Part shown: one piece after another, positions 45,003-53,024 of the stretch
Numbering within the stretch: the stretch's first letter is position 1
Layout of the letters: each line of letters opens with the position of its first letter
Source: SLST01 sp964458555
Lineage (GTDB): Bacteria > Spirochaetota > Spirochaetia > DSM-27196 > SLST01
Reading direction: 5' to 3'
Length of the DNA stretch: 64,000 bases
Assembly: GCA_964458555.1 (NCBI GenBank)
Contig: CAYWJH010000007.1
Location: 6,410-70,409 of the forward strand
Notes under the pieces: generated by a model
Told to the model about the DNA's origin: nothing
Seen by the model: only the letters and a program-made list of their open reading frames with translations
Databases searched by the model: none
Made by a program: the position numbers and the translations under genes

Positions 45003-46145
45003 GTGTATGTTCCACGCGCATGCGAGCCGCTTTCGGCGGCCATCAGCCCGGACAAGGTGCTGGTGATTCTCGGACCGCGGCAGGTCGGAAAGACGACGAT
45101 GGTTCGCAGCTTCATGGGCCAGGAGAGCGGGCGAGCGCTCTTCGTGCACGGCGACGATGTCCGTGCCCAGACCAACTGGGGTTCGAACGACCTCGAGCTC
45201 CTGCTCCGCATGGTCGAGGGCTACGATGTCGCGGTGATCGATGAGGCCCAGCGCATTCCGTCCATCGGCGTGTCGCTGAAGCTGCTTATCGACGCCGGCG
45301 CCGGAGTCAAACTGATCGCAACCGGGTCGTCGGCCTTCGAGGCGGCCGGGCAGGTCGGCGAGCCGCTGACGGGCCGCAAACGCACCCTGACACTTCTTCC
45401 GCTTTCACAGGTCGAGCTCAGGACAATCTGGAATCGTTTCGAGCTCACCGAGAAGCTGGACGAGTTCCTCGTCTACGGCTCGTATCCGGAGGTCATCACG
45501 GCGGCGAGTCGCGAGGAGAAGCGCGCCATACTCCAGGAGATAACCGGATCGTACCTCTTGAAGGACATCCTCGAGCTCGACCGGGTGCGAAGCTCGAAGG
45601 TTCTGCTGGATCTGCTTCGTCTCGTCGCCTTTCAGGTAGGCTCCGAGGTCTCTCATCGCGAGCTCGCCACGCAGATCGGTCTGGACGGCAAGACGGTTGG
45701 CCGGTATCTCGATCTGCTCGAGAAGGGATACGTCCTGTACAACGTCCGGGGATTCAGCCGCAACCTGCGGAAGGAAGTCACCAAAAAGAGCAAGTACTAT
45801 TTCTACGACACGGGCATCCGAAACGCCGTGATCGCCAACTTCAACGAGCTACCCGACCGCGACGACCGCGGAGCCCTGTGGGAAAACTTCATCTTCGTCG
45901 AGCGCCTGAAGCGGCTCACCTACGCCGGAGGAGCTGCGAAGACGTACTTCTGGCGAACGTGGGACGGTCAGGAGATCGACATGGTCGAAGAGCGTGGAGG
46001 GCGAATCTCCGCGTACGAGATGAAGCAGCGCCGCAAGGCCCGCTCATCCGCACCAACCGCATGGAAGGAAGCCTACCCGGACGCGACGTACACGGTGATC
46101 ACGCCGGAGAACTACCTGGAGTTCGTGCTCGGCGACGACGGGTAG
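45003..46145 (+). CDS. AAA-type ATPase with C-terminal DUF4143 domain
   Basis: 380 residues starting with GTG. The Walker A motif is GPRQVGKTT near residue 25; Walker B is VAVIDEAQRIP. The DUF4143 part from about residue 195 contains GLDGKTVGRYLDLLEKGYVLY and YYFYDTGIRNAVIANF, with a nuclease-like DGQEIDMVEE and YEMKQ near the end (the D..E.K pattern of restriction-like folds). Such genes are frequent near toxin-antitoxin loci; function unknown. Divergent from abiEi and preceded by two matching palindromes. Confidence 0.88.
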   Translation: MYVPRACEPLSAAISPDKVLVILGPRQVGKTTMVRSFMGQESGRALFVHGDDVRAQTNWGSNDLELLLRMVEGYDVAVIDEAQRIPSIGVSLKLLIDAGAGVKLIATGSSAFEAAGQVGEPLTGRKRTLTLLPLSQVELRTIWNRFELTEKLDEFLVYGSYPEVITAASREEKRAILQEITGSYLLKDILELDRVRSSKVLLDLLRLVAFQVGSEVSHRELATQIGLDGKTVGRYLDLLEKGYVLYNVRGFSRNLRKEVTKKSKYYFYDTGIRNAVIANFNELPDRDDRGALWENFIFVERLKRLTYAGGAAKTYFWRTWDGQEIDMVEERGGRISAYEMKQRRKARSSAPTAWKEAYPDATYTVITPENYLEFVLGDDG

Positions 46146-46151
46146 CTCAGC

Positions 46152-46319
46152 GGTCGGCTGTGTGGGACATGGTTCCGCCTCAGGCAAGGATCTGCCGCTA
46201 CGTGCAGCTCAAGACGATCCAGAGAACGGGTCGAGCGGATGGTGTTCAGTTGGCGGGTCAGATCAAGCTCCCGATCAATGAAGCCGAATTCACTACGGAT
46301 ACGCGAGCGAACGGTTTCG
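46152..46319 (-). other. Degenerate segment downstream of the nucleotidyltransferase
   Basis: Position and strand where a HEPN partner of the nucleotidyltransferase would be expected. A frame from GTG near 46332 reads MSDSETVRSRIRSEFGFIDR and continues into DNA that is antisense to the ATPase end, without a HEPN RX4HXY motif. It may be the decayed start of a HepT-like gene; evidence is thin. Confidence 0.25.
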
Positions 46320-46619
46320 CTATCCGACACGCACAAGCTCTGCGTGGGTTCTGACGTCGCGGGAAACGTCGTTGTCGTAGTCGAGGCCGATAAGGTCAAA
46401 CGGGAGCTGAAGTTCCATCAACAGTTCGCCATACGCCGCGAAAAAGCGATTCTTTGGCAAGCCCACTGCCGCAATGTCGATATCGGACTCGGATCGTGCA
46501 GTGCCTGAAGCATAGGAACCAAAGAGATAGACCTCAGTCGCGCCGTACCTCTTGAGGATCGCCGTCGCCTTACTGAGGTCCTGCTCGACAATCGGTGATA
46601 GAGACCCCGGTGTTCCCAT
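46320..46619 (-). CDS. MNT-type nucleotidyltransferase domain protein
   Basis: 99-residue minimal nucleotidyltransferase. The catalytic motif LFGSYASGTARSESDIDIAA is a canonical GSX10DXD, followed by a late Asp in FDLIGLD. Such proteins are MntA-type antitoxins that AMPylate HEPN toxins. The expected HEPN partner is not intact next to it, so this is a solitary or decayed module. Flanked by two copies of the end of a DUF4143 ATPase gene. Confidence 0.8.
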   Translation of the reverse strand: MGTPGSLSPIVEQDLSKATAILKRYGATEVYLFGSYASGTARSESDIDIAAVGLPKNRFFAAYGELLMELQLPFDLIGLDYDNDVSRDVRTHAELVRVG

Positions 46620-46677
46620 GCCACAAGTCTACTCACGATTCAGTTCGACAACAACCTGGCAAAATGCCTGCTCTGAG

Positions 46678-46746
46678 GCGACCTACACCGTGAGCACGCG
46701 GCACGAGTGCCTAAACTGCGTACTCCGCGACGACGGATAGCTCAGC
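46678..46746 (+). pseudogene. Degenerate duplicate of the DUF4143 ATPase 3' end
   Basis: These 69 bases align without gaps to 46083-46151, the last codons and stop of the ATPase gene plus a few bases, at 53 of 69 positions by my count. In frame they read ATYTVSTRHECLNCVLRDDG and stop, against ATYTVITPENYLEFVLGDDG. The rest of that second gene is missing. The last bases overlap the ParE-like stop. Confidence 0.7.
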
Positions 46747-47077
46747 CGCGGCCTCGCTCGACTCGCGTCACGCGCCTCAGAAGGACGTTCTGGACGTCAC
46801 GGCGGCCGTCGATGATGGCCACAACGAAGGTGACATCCTGATCGGTCTGGTAGAACAGGCGCCACGGTGAGAGGACGATCTCCCGATAGCGTGTCACGCC
46901 GTAGCGCGCAAGTTCGGGTACCACGCGTCCGCTGTCCGGATGGGTCTCGAGCCGCTGGACTGCCGTGTCCACGCGCTCGACGAGCGTGGTCGCAGCCTGC
47001 GGTGACTCGATCCCAAGGAACGACACGAGCTCTCGAAGGTCCTCGGCCGCCACCGAAGCCCAGCGGACGGGTCTCAC
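46742..47077 (-). CDS. RelE/ParE-family toxin
   Basis: 111 residues with the ParE pattern: VRWASVAAEDLRELVSFL, a helix LVERVDTAVQRLETHPDSGR, RYREIVLSPWRLFYQ and the terminal VAIIDGRRDVQNVLLRR. ParE toxins poison gyrase and RelE toxins cleave mRNA; the sequence does not decide, though the helix pair favours ParE. The GTG start overlaps the antitoxin stop (GTGA). Confidence 0.88.
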   Translation of the reverse strand: MRPVRWASVAAEDLRELVSFLGIESPQAATTLVERVDTAVQRLETHPDSGRVVPELARYGVTRYREIVLSPWRLFYQTDQDVTFVVAIIDGRRDVQNVLLRRVTRVERGRG

Positions 47078-47349
47078 TGGCTGTGGATCGACTTCATCGC
47101 ACCCGCGATCGCTTCGTCGTGGGTCACGGTCTTCCCTTCGTCTATCTCGCGCTCCGCCTGGGCAACGAGCTTCAGCAGCCCGATCGCATCGACCATCTCC
47201 TGGTACGAGGCGGTATCCAGCAACACGCCTCTGGCGTGGCCGTTCTGAGTGATCACGATCGGGTTTCGGCTGTCGTTCACGCGCTTGAGCATCTCTGCTG
47301 CGTGCGTCTTTACGTAGGAAATGGGGCGGATCGACTCGTCGAGTTTCAT
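47074..47349 (-). CDS. Phd/YefM-family antitoxin
   Basis: 91 residues. IRPISYVKTHAAEMLKRVND and PIVITQNGHARGVLLDTASY form the Phd/YefM DNA-binding fold. The C-terminal helix AEREIDEGKTVTHDEAIAG is expected to cover the toxin. Directly upstream of the ParE-like toxin in a complete module. Confidence 0.9.
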   Translation of the reverse strand: MKLDESIRPISYVKTHAAEMLKRVNDSRNPIVITQNGHARGVLLDTASYQEMVDAIGLLKLVAQAEREIDEGKTVTHDEAIAGAMKSIHSQ

Positions 47350-47385
47350 GGTGACCTCAGTCCGGATAAAGTATCATTTTCGGAC

Positions 47386-47787
47386 TCATCGCGCAAGAAT
47401 CAGCCCGAATCGCGCGTACTCGTCGAACCGTGAGTCCGACGAAAGCATCGCGAATCCTGCCTGGATGCACTGCAAGATCAGCAGGCGGTCGAAGGGATCC
47501 CGATGATCGGTGACCACCGGCAGCCGGTGCGATCCCGCCGCGACTTCGGCGTCGAGCGGGAGTACGTGGAAGCCGGACGCAACGGCCGCGGGCAGCGTCT
47601 GCTCGGGCGTGATGCCGCCCAACTCAAGCTTGCCAAGGGCGTACTTCAGCGAGATTTCCCAGTAGCTCACCGCGCTCGTGTACTTGACGTCATCGTTGTT
47701 CTCAACGACCTCTCGAGCGCGTCGGTCGAGTCGATCGGGGTCAACGAGCGTCCACAGGAGGCAGTGGGTATCGACCAGGACGTTCAC
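47386..47787 (-). CDS. PIN-domain toxin (second VapC-like)
   Basis: 133 residues. Starts NVLVDTHCLLWTLVDPDRL, the PIN subfamily with the DTH-x-LLW signature; further acidic residues in SYWEISLKYALGKL and HRDPFDRLLILQCI. A ribonuclease toxin by family. The start overlaps the Phd-like antitoxin stop by 4 bases (ATGA), so the module is complete. Confidence 0.9.
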   Translation of the reverse strand: MNVLVDTHCLLWTLVDPDRLDRRAREVVENNDDVKYTSAVSYWEISLKYALGKLELGGITPEQTLPAAVASGFHVLPLDAEVAAGSHRLPVVTDHRDPFDRLLILQCIQAGFAMLSSDSRFDEYARFGLILAR

Positions 47788-48023
47788 GGTTCAACGAGCT
47801 CCTCACCGGTCATTTCGAAGTCGTCCATGAACCGCACCGAACCACGCCCGGCGAGAGCACCTGTCGCCACGGCGTGCCGCGAACGGTATGACGAATACGG
47901 AACCAGCACCGCCACGGGCTCCTTGCTCCGGCCGTAGGAGATCACGACCTCCTCGCCGTGCTTGACGAGGTCGATCACCTCAGAGAACCGTGCCTTGAAG
48001 TCGCCTACGGGCATGGTCTTCAT
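47784..48023 (-). CDS. Phd-family antitoxin of the PIN toxin
   Basis: 79 residues from the ATG at 48023; ATGs at 48047 and 48014 are alternatives. MPVGDFKARFSEVIDLVKHGEEVVIS and EPVAVLVPYSSY are typical of the Phd fold. The acidic C-terminal DDFEMTGEELVEP is the probable toxin-binding tail. Confidence 0.87.
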   Translation of the reverse strand: MKTMPVGDFKARFSEVIDLVKHGEEVVISYGRSKEPVAVLVPYSSYRSRHAVATGALAGRGSVRFMDDFEMTGEELVEP

Positions 48024-48150
48024 TGTCCACAATGATAGCTGTTGCATCGTTACTTGTCAACTTGACATGCGGAGCCCTCGGTACGCTTCGCCGGCGTCCC
48101 GAATATCAGCCGATGGGCGGTCGCCCGCCCACCGGCCCCATCGGTCGCGT

Positions 48151-48567
48151 CTAGAAAACGGGTACAGCCTCCTTCTTCTCGGCTTCGGCGGTTTCGCCCT
48201 TTTCGGCCGGCAGATCCGCCTGCGCCTCGACGCGCTTGTTCCACTGCGGCTTGAACTCGACGTGCTCGGCGACGACCTTCACGCGCGAGCGCGGCTCGCC
48301 GTCCTTATTCTCCCAGCGGTCCTGCTTCAGCCGCCCCACCACGCGCACGCCACGGCCCTTCTCGAGCTCGTCGTTGCACCGCTCGGCGAGTCGGCTCCAG
48401 ACTTCGACTTCGAAGAAGGAGACCTCCTCCTGCATCTGCTCGTCCGCGCGATAGTACCGGTTCGCCGCCACGCCGAAGTTGCACACCGGCGTCCCCTTCG
48501 GCGTCGACGCGAGCAACGGATCCCGCGTGAGGTTTCCCTCAATCAGTACCGAATTCAGATCGTTCAT
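48151..48567 (-). CDS. ssb: Single-stranded DNA-binding protein
   Basis: 138 residues. The OB fold at 1-110 begins MNDLNSVLIEGNLTRDPLLA, with VCNFGVAANRYYR, VSFFEVEVWSRLAE and GRGVRVVGRLKQDRW. The C-terminal tail ends EKKEAVPVF instead of the acidic DDDIPF tip used to recruit repair enzymes, keeping only a final Pro-x-Phe. It stands alone, not between rpsF and rpsR, so it may be a second SSB. GAGGAGG precedes the start at 48567. Confidence 0.9.
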   Translation of the reverse strand: MNDLNSVLIEGNLTRDPLLASTPKGTPVCNFGVAANRYYRADEQMQEEVSFFEVEVWSRLAERCNDELEKGRGVRVVGRLKQDRWENKDGEPRSRVKVVAEHVEFKPQWNKRVEAQADLPAEKGETAEAEKKEAVPVF

Positions 48568-48643
48568 GTTTTCCTCCTCGCGGCGCCGCCGGGCCCGATC
48601 GACGCCGCTGTAAGAGGTATACGGGGGAAAGGGGCGTGGTGCT

Positions 48644-49054
48644 TCATAACAGCCAGGCGCCGCGCGAGCCCGGGCGCGCGTCGGAGCGCTCGCCGATGCG
48701 GGACATTGTGACGGCATCGAGGAGCGCCTTCTCCGCGGTCGCGATGTACGCCTCCTGCACTCCGGAGGCTTCCTGCGTGTAGCCGAAGAATACCTGCCGC
48801 TTCACGTGCCTGAAGACGATGCGTCCCGCCGGCGAGTCGATGGTCCGCGGCCTGCCAGTCGTGACGCACGTCGTCTCCGCCACGTATTCGGGGATCACGC
48901 CGTGGTGCGCAAGCGCGGATTGGAGACTCACGACCCCTGGTTGATGGTCGATCCTACGACGTTGAGGTCGAGCCGCACGCGCCGGAAGCGCTCCCGGAGC
49001 GTATACCAACCCTTGTGGATGCGAAGCGAGCTCGACGAGCTCTTCAAGCTTCAT
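48644..49054 (-). pseudogene. Broken second copy of the AbiEi-like gene
   Basis: The opening MKLEELVELAS matches the start of the abiEi gene at 44830, then about 35 codons are missing. The next stretch (about 48950-49020) matches the intact gene only in another frame (HKGWYTLRE and RLDLNVV), and the frame then returns at VSLQSALAHHGVIPEYVAET through ATAEKALLDAV. After that, homology ends. So it carries an internal deletion, two frameshifts and a lost C terminus. Confidence 0.8.
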
Positions 49055-49125
49055 CGCAAGCGCTCGCCGAACGACTACGAGCATTTCGTCCGAAGCGGGA
49101 GGTGGATAGCGGGAATCGCCTACGC

Positions 49126-49131
49126 TATAGT
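49126..49131 (+). promoter_or_regulatory. -10 box immediately before the tandem-repeat secreted protein
   Basis: TATAGT followed by 6 bases and the ATG at 49138. TGGATA lies 17 bases upstream (49103-49108) as a weak -35. Suggests a leaderless mRNA. Confidence 0.4.
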
Positions 49132-49137
49132 GGGCGC

Positions 49138-49794
49138 ATGCGAACCCTGTTTACGTTCATCATCGTCGCCCTCCTGCTCCCGCTCCCGGCGTTCGGGCAG
49201 GAATGGGCTCTGCACCGCGTCGCCGACATAGCCGAGCTCCGCGCGACCACCGATCGGCGAATCGACGAGGGGTATACGCCGGTAGCGCTCGACATCAGCG
49301 ACGAGCTTGGCCTGACGGTGCTCTACGCCCGGCTCGGCTCGTGGGACGCCGACTCGTACGCGATCGAGCAGCTGTCCACGCTGGACAACCTGAACGAGCT
49401 CGTCACGAGCCGCATCCGCGAAGGCTGGTTTCCCATGGACTTCGCCTTCGGCGCCGACGCGAACGCGCTCCTGTTCACGAGCACTGCCGCCGTCGTCGGA
49501 GGCTGGCGCATCGTCAGCGCGCCGGCTTCCTCGATCGAGGTGCAGAAAACGGTCGCCGAGTACCGCGCCGAAGGATTCACGCCGATGGGCGTCTCGGCGC
49601 TCGACGACGGCCAGCTCGCGCTGCTGCTTCTGAACCTCCCCGAGGCGGAAGCGCCCGCGTCGATCATCATGGGCGTGCCGACGGACCCGGAAGAGGCGGT
49701 CGTCGCGCTCCAGTCGATGGTCGCCGACGGCTGGACGCCGATCAGCGTCACGACCACCGCGACCGAGATGGTCGTCCTCTTCCTCGAGCTGTAA
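49138..49794 (+). CDS. Secreted tandem-repeat protein
   Basis: 218 residues with a signal peptide (1-20, ending PAFGQ). The mature protein holds four imperfect repeats of about 50-55 residues, each centred on an E/D-G-aromatic/T-P core: DEGYTPVALDIS, REGWFPMDFAFG, AEGFTPMGVSAL and ADGWTPISVTTT, each preceded by an amphipathic helix and followed by a beta-strand. The pattern recalls bacterial tandem repeat domains of the GY-x-PV type. Function unknown. Confidence 0.7.
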   Translation: MRTLFTFIIVALLLPLPAFGQEWALHRVADIAELRATTDRRIDEGYTPVALDISDELGLTVLYARLGSWDADSYAIEQLSTLDNLNELVTSRIREGWFPMDFAFGADANALLFTSTAAVVGGWRIVSAPASSIEVQKTVAEYRAEGFTPMGVSALDDGQLALLLLNLPEAEAPASIIMGVPTDPEEAVVALQSMVADGWTPISVTTTATEMVVLFLEL

Positions 49795-49834
49795 CCCCCG
49801 CGCGCCCTGCCGCGCGCCCTGCCGGGCGCACCAC

Positions 49835-49864
49835 AAAAAAGGGCTGCCTCCTGAGAGGCAGCCC
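49835..49864 (-). terminator. Intrinsic terminator of the porin-like gene
   Basis: On the minus strand GGGCTGCCTC-TCAG-GAGGCAGCCC (49864-49841) is followed by six U (49840-49835). A perfect 10-bp stem, 30 bases after the porin-like stop codon. Confidence 0.92.
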
Positions 49865-49893
49865 CGATATCCGTCTGCGTCGAGTGTGGACGC

Positions 49894-51141
49894 TTAGAAG
49901 GAGATCGTTCCCGCAGCGGTGATCACACCCTTGTCGCCCTCTTCGGCGAGGTCTTCGGACTCGTACTGGAGCGTGAAGACGGTGTTCTCAACGAAGCCGC
50001 TGAGCTCGACACCGGCGATGAGAGACAGCGTCGTGGCAGGATCGACACCGTAGTCGGTCTCTACGAGGTAGCCGAACGCAGCGAACGGCATGATGCCGCC
50101 GGTCGCGTAGGCGAGCGCGGTCTCGTTGTAGATGCCGTAGAGCACCATGATGTCGATCATCTGGAAGGTGTTCGACAGCGCAAGGCCCTCGACGAGGCCC
50201 GAGGCGTCAACGGTCACTTCCTGGTCGATCTTCAGGTCGGGATCGCCGTCTGCTACGTAGGTCGTGGCGCCGAGGCCGAGGCCGGCAACGTCCGCGCTCA
50301 GACCGAGCGACGCGTCGTACGTCTCACCGGGCACCCAGTAGTCGACACCGATGTCGACCGTGGCAGGACCGAGAGTGGCGTCAATGCCGGCGGTCAGGCC
50401 AATGTCGCCCGGCTCCTGGAAGGGGCCGTAGTGCGCGCCGAGGGTGACGGTAGCGGGGCCGGCGGCGACCTCCGCGATTCCACCGAGCGCGTACGCGTTG
50501 GTCACGTTCTCTTCCCACGTGCCCGCGGAGGCGACGATGAGCGAGAGGGTGGCAGGCCCGAAGGTACTGCTCGCGGTCAGGCCCTGGTAGGACGAAGCCG
50601 TGTCGCCAACTTCGTCGGCGATGAAGCTCACTTCGCCCGAGCTATCGGTACCAAGAACGATATCGTCGTCTTCGAGATCAGCGGTCAGGACCGCCTCGAC
50701 GTTCTCGTAGCCTTCGCCCTCTTCGAGGGTCACGTCGCTCAGCGAAACCTTCACGACGTCGGCAGGGTCGTCGTCATCGCTGAAGACGAATCCGGCCGCG
50801 TTGCCCGCCGCAAAGCTCGGGGCCGACCAGATGGTGACCGTCACGGGGTCGAACATCCAGCCCGCTTCCACGGACGGGGCCGCGACCGTGACGGCGTCGT
50901 CGCTCGCGAACGAGATCTCCCAGCCGCTCAGCGTGATCCAGCCCTGCGTACCGCTCTCTTCGTCGCCGCTCAGCCACTCGAGCGAGATGCTGCTCGCGGC
51001 TTCGTTCTGGAAACCGGTGGCGTTGTTATTCAGGTCCATGCCAAAGGTAAGCGTGGCGCTACCGGTGACGGTGACATCCTGAGCAAACGCGAGCCCGGAG
51101 ACGAGAAGCAGTCCAATTAACAGAATACTCAGCTTCTTCAT
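49894..51141 (-). CDS. Porin-like outer membrane beta-barrel protein
   Basis: 415 residues with a clear signal peptide (MKKLSILLIGLLLVSGLAFA). The mature protein is acidic, with alternating hydrophobic strands such as VTVTGSATLTFGMDL, GPATVTLGAHYG and GPATVDIGVDYW, and it ends in AAGTISF; a terminal Phe is the usual barrel-assembly signal. It resembles porin-like proteins of spirochaetes in style; no specific family is claimed. A strong promoter, a strong ribosome site (AAGGAGG) and a strong terminator suggest very high expression. Confidence 0.75.
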   Translation of the reverse strand: MKKLSILLIGLLLVSGLAFAQDVTVTGSATLTFGMDLNNNATGFQNEAASSISLEWLSGDEESGTQGWITLSGWEISFASDDAVTVAAPSVEAGWMFDPVTVTIWSAPSFAAGNAAGFVFSDDDDPADVVKVSLSDVTLEEGEGYENVEAVLTADLEDDDIVLGTDSSGEVSFIADEVGDTASSYQGLTASSTFGPATLSLIVASAGTWEENVTNAYALGGIAEVAAGPATVTLGAHYGPFQEPGDIGLTAGIDATLGPATVDIGVDYWVPGETYDASLGLSADVAGLGLGATTYVADGDPDLKIDQEVTVDASGLVEGLALSNTFQMIDIMVLYGIYNETALAYATGGIMPFAAFGYLVETDYGVDPATTLSLIAGVELSGFVENTVFTLQYESEDLAEEGDKGVITAAGTISF

Positions 51142-51442
51142 TAGAGTTCCTCCTTGAAGCTTCAGGGGCTCGGGTCAACGACCCGAGGTCGTCCCCCCAT
51201 CTTAGGATTTGTCCGGTAGTATAGCCGAGCCCGATTGCGCTGTCAAGCATTTCGCAAGTTTCTCACAAAGCGCGTATCTGTCGGCCATGCAAGGAATTCG
51301 CACCCCCCGAACGGGCTATTGTCGGCCGCGGGCCGATGTATACGACGGCCGGGGCGCGCGAAAACGGCGGGACACGGCGACAGAGGCCGGTTTCCTCCGC
51401 CCCGGCCACACCAGAACGCCGAAATTCGCTATCCTACCAGGC
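51142..51442. other. Intergenic region between the porin-like gene and 51443
   Basis: 301 bases without a protein-like frame. It contains the porin-like promoter (51218-51246), the roughly 70-base porin leader and, at the other end, TATCCT (51430-51435) 7 bases before the ATG at 51443. The stretch 51260-51420 shows nothing recognisable. Confidence 0.6.
51218..51246 (-). promoter_or_regulatory. Near-consensus promoter of the porin-like gene
   Basis: Minus-strand TTGACA (51246-51241), exactly 17 bases, TATACT (51223-51218): 11 of 12 consensus positions. The best sigma-70 promoter in the window. Confidence 0.85.
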
Positions 51443-52387
51443 ATGAGCGATCAGAGCCGCCGCGCGAGGGCAGACTGGACCGCGTTCGACGCGACAGGGG
51501 GCGATCTGGAGACCCGGGCCGACGCGCTCGGCCTCGAGCGCGAGGACCTCGCGGCGCAGGCGGAGCCGCTCGAGCTCGCCGTGGAAGGCGGCATCCTCGA
51601 GTACAAGCGGACGCTCCTCAACGACGCCTTCCGGGCGATCGAACAGGCGCGCTACCGCTCGCTCACCGGCGCGCAGATCCTCGGGATCGCGAAGCAGTTC
51701 GGGGTCTACGCCTACGTGGCGACCGTCCAGCGGTTCATGGCCGACGGCACCATGCCGCTGCGCGAACATCGGCCCAAAGCCGAAGAGCCCGAACCGTCCG
51801 AAGCCGACGAGGCGGAGGCCGACGTCAAGCAGATCATCGCCGAGATCCAGGAGCGCGTGAAGAAGGAGCCGGAGCTTCGCACGCGGCAGCCGGTGAAGAA
51901 CATCCTCATGCAGCTCTCGCGTTACTCGCGCGAGCTCGAACAGTTCAAGGACGTCACCGCGCGCACACCGCCGGATAAACGGGGCAATATCGCCAAGAAT
52001 TTCCGCATGACGACCGAGGAGATCTTCGCGAGCATCCGGCGCAACTACCAGCAGCTCGAGCGGGAGGAACGCGAGGCGATGCCCACGCAGCCGCAGAACA
52101 TCCTGCTTCGCATCCCCGTCGACAAGCTCTCCGGGCTCTTCCTCAAGCAGTCGCGCGCGGCGGTCGAGGTCCGATCGGGCCTGCTCTTCGCGCACGAGGA
52201 GCAGTACCAGACGCGCGAGCTCCTGCTCTCGCTCGCCGACTATCACGAGCGCATGCTCGCCATGGTCGACGAGGAGGAGACGAGCTACCGCGAGCTCACC
52301 GGCACCGACCGCCTCGCGATCCTCGCCTCGCGCACCTTCGCCGGCGAGGTGAAGAAGCGCATCGAGCGGGAGACCGAGGTCTACTGA
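51443..52387 (+). CDS. Conserved-looking coiled-coil protein of unknown function
   Basis: 314 residues, charged and largely helical. A compact N-terminal part (50-110; LTGAQILGIAKQFGVYAYVATVQRF) is followed by an acidic linker and a long helical region (about 130-310; NILMQLSRYSRELEQFKDV, ASIRRNYQQLEREEREAMP, FAHEEQYQTRELLLSLADYH). No catalytic motif or membrane segment. I do not recognise it. The start at 51443 is preceded by a -10-like box rather than a ribosome site. Confidence 0.6.
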   Translation: MSDQSRRARADWTAFDATGGDLETRADALGLEREDLAAQAEPLELAVEGGILEYKRTLLNDAFRAIEQARYRSLTGAQILGIAKQFGVYAYVATVQRFMADGTMPLREHRPKAEEPEPSEADEAEADVKQIIAEIQERVKKEPELRTRQPVKNILMQLSRYSRELEQFKDVTARTPPDKRGNIAKNFRMTTEEIFASIRRNYQQLEREEREAMPTQPQNILLRIPVDKLSGLFLKQSRAAVEVRSGLLFAHEEQYQTRELLLSLADYHERMLAMVDEEETSYRELTGTDRLAILASRTFAGEVKKRIERETEVY

Positions 52388-52391
52388 GGTA

Positions 52392-52736
52392 TCAGGGGCG
52401 CAGCGAGAGCACGAGCTCGAGCCCGGCGTCCACCTCGCGCACGAGCTCGTAGGAAAGAACGCCGTGCCGACGCACAAGACGCCTCTTGTCGACGGCCGCG
52501 AGCTGAGATACGACGATCACCGACGTCCTGCGCAGGCCGGTATCATCCGTGTCGGCGAGCACGTTGCCCGGGGCGTCGGCGAGTTGCAGGTTCGTCGTGA
52601 AGGGAACCACGATCGTCGTAGCGATTCTGCTCGCGTTGAACGCATCGGCCTGGACGACGAACACTGGACGCTCGAAGCCGGGCTCGCTTCCGAACGGCAG
52701 GCCAAAATCGGCCCACCAGATCTCACCACGGGTCAT
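52392..52736 (-). CDS. mazF: MazF/PemK-family toxin
   Basis: 114 residues. Starts MTRGEIWWADFGLPFGSEPG, the MazF signature, then RPVFVVQADAFN, ATTIVVPFTTN and SVIVVSQLAAVDKRRL. MazF toxins are sequence-specific mRNA interferases. The start at 52736 overlaps the antitoxin end by 14 bases. Module complete. Confidence 0.92.
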   Translation of the reverse strand: MTRGEIWWADFGLPFGSEPGFERPVFVVQADAFNASRIATTIVVPFTTNLQLADAPGNVLADTDDTGLRRTSVIVVSQLAAVDKRRLVRRHGVLSYELVREVDAGLELVLSLRP

Positions 52737-52977
52737 CACGCGTGAGGTCGCGCAGCGCTTCGATCGAGACGTCTGCTTCGGCGACGGAGTGGTGTTCGCT
52801 TCCGTCCCCGGACCCGTATACCGCGTCGAGCTTCTCCGTGAGCCGATCGCGCTCGTGGTTGCGTATGAACTCCTCGAGCGCACGCGTCACGAGCTGGCTG
52901 CGCGGGACGCCCAGCTGTCGGGCCGTGCGCTCGGCGTCGGCATAGACGTCGTCAGGAATGGAAACGGCGGTCTTCAT
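52723..52977 (-). CDS. Ribbon-helix-helix antitoxin of the MazF pair
   Basis: 84 residues. MKTAVSIPDDVYADAERTA and VPRSQLVTRALEEFIRNH form a CopG/Arc-type ribbon-helix-helix domain. The C-terminal half is acidic and probably toxin-binding. Unlike E. coli MazE (AbrB fold), this is the RHH type seen in many MazF pairs. The start at 52977 is the first Met of the domain. Confidence 0.9.
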   Translation of the reverse strand: MKTAVSIPDDVYADAERTARQLGVPRSQLVTRALEEFIRNHERDRLTEKLDAVYGSGDGSEHHSVAEADVSIEALRDLTRDDPW

Positions 52978-53024
52978 CTGCCTTGAGTATAACCGGAGTA
53001 TAACCGAAGAGCAAGGGCGATCGG

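Noticed and set aside
43464..49054. CRISPR array or phage-defence island core
   Set aside because: No regularly spaced direct repeats, cas genes, or restriction genes; only toxin-antitoxin modules and fragments were found.
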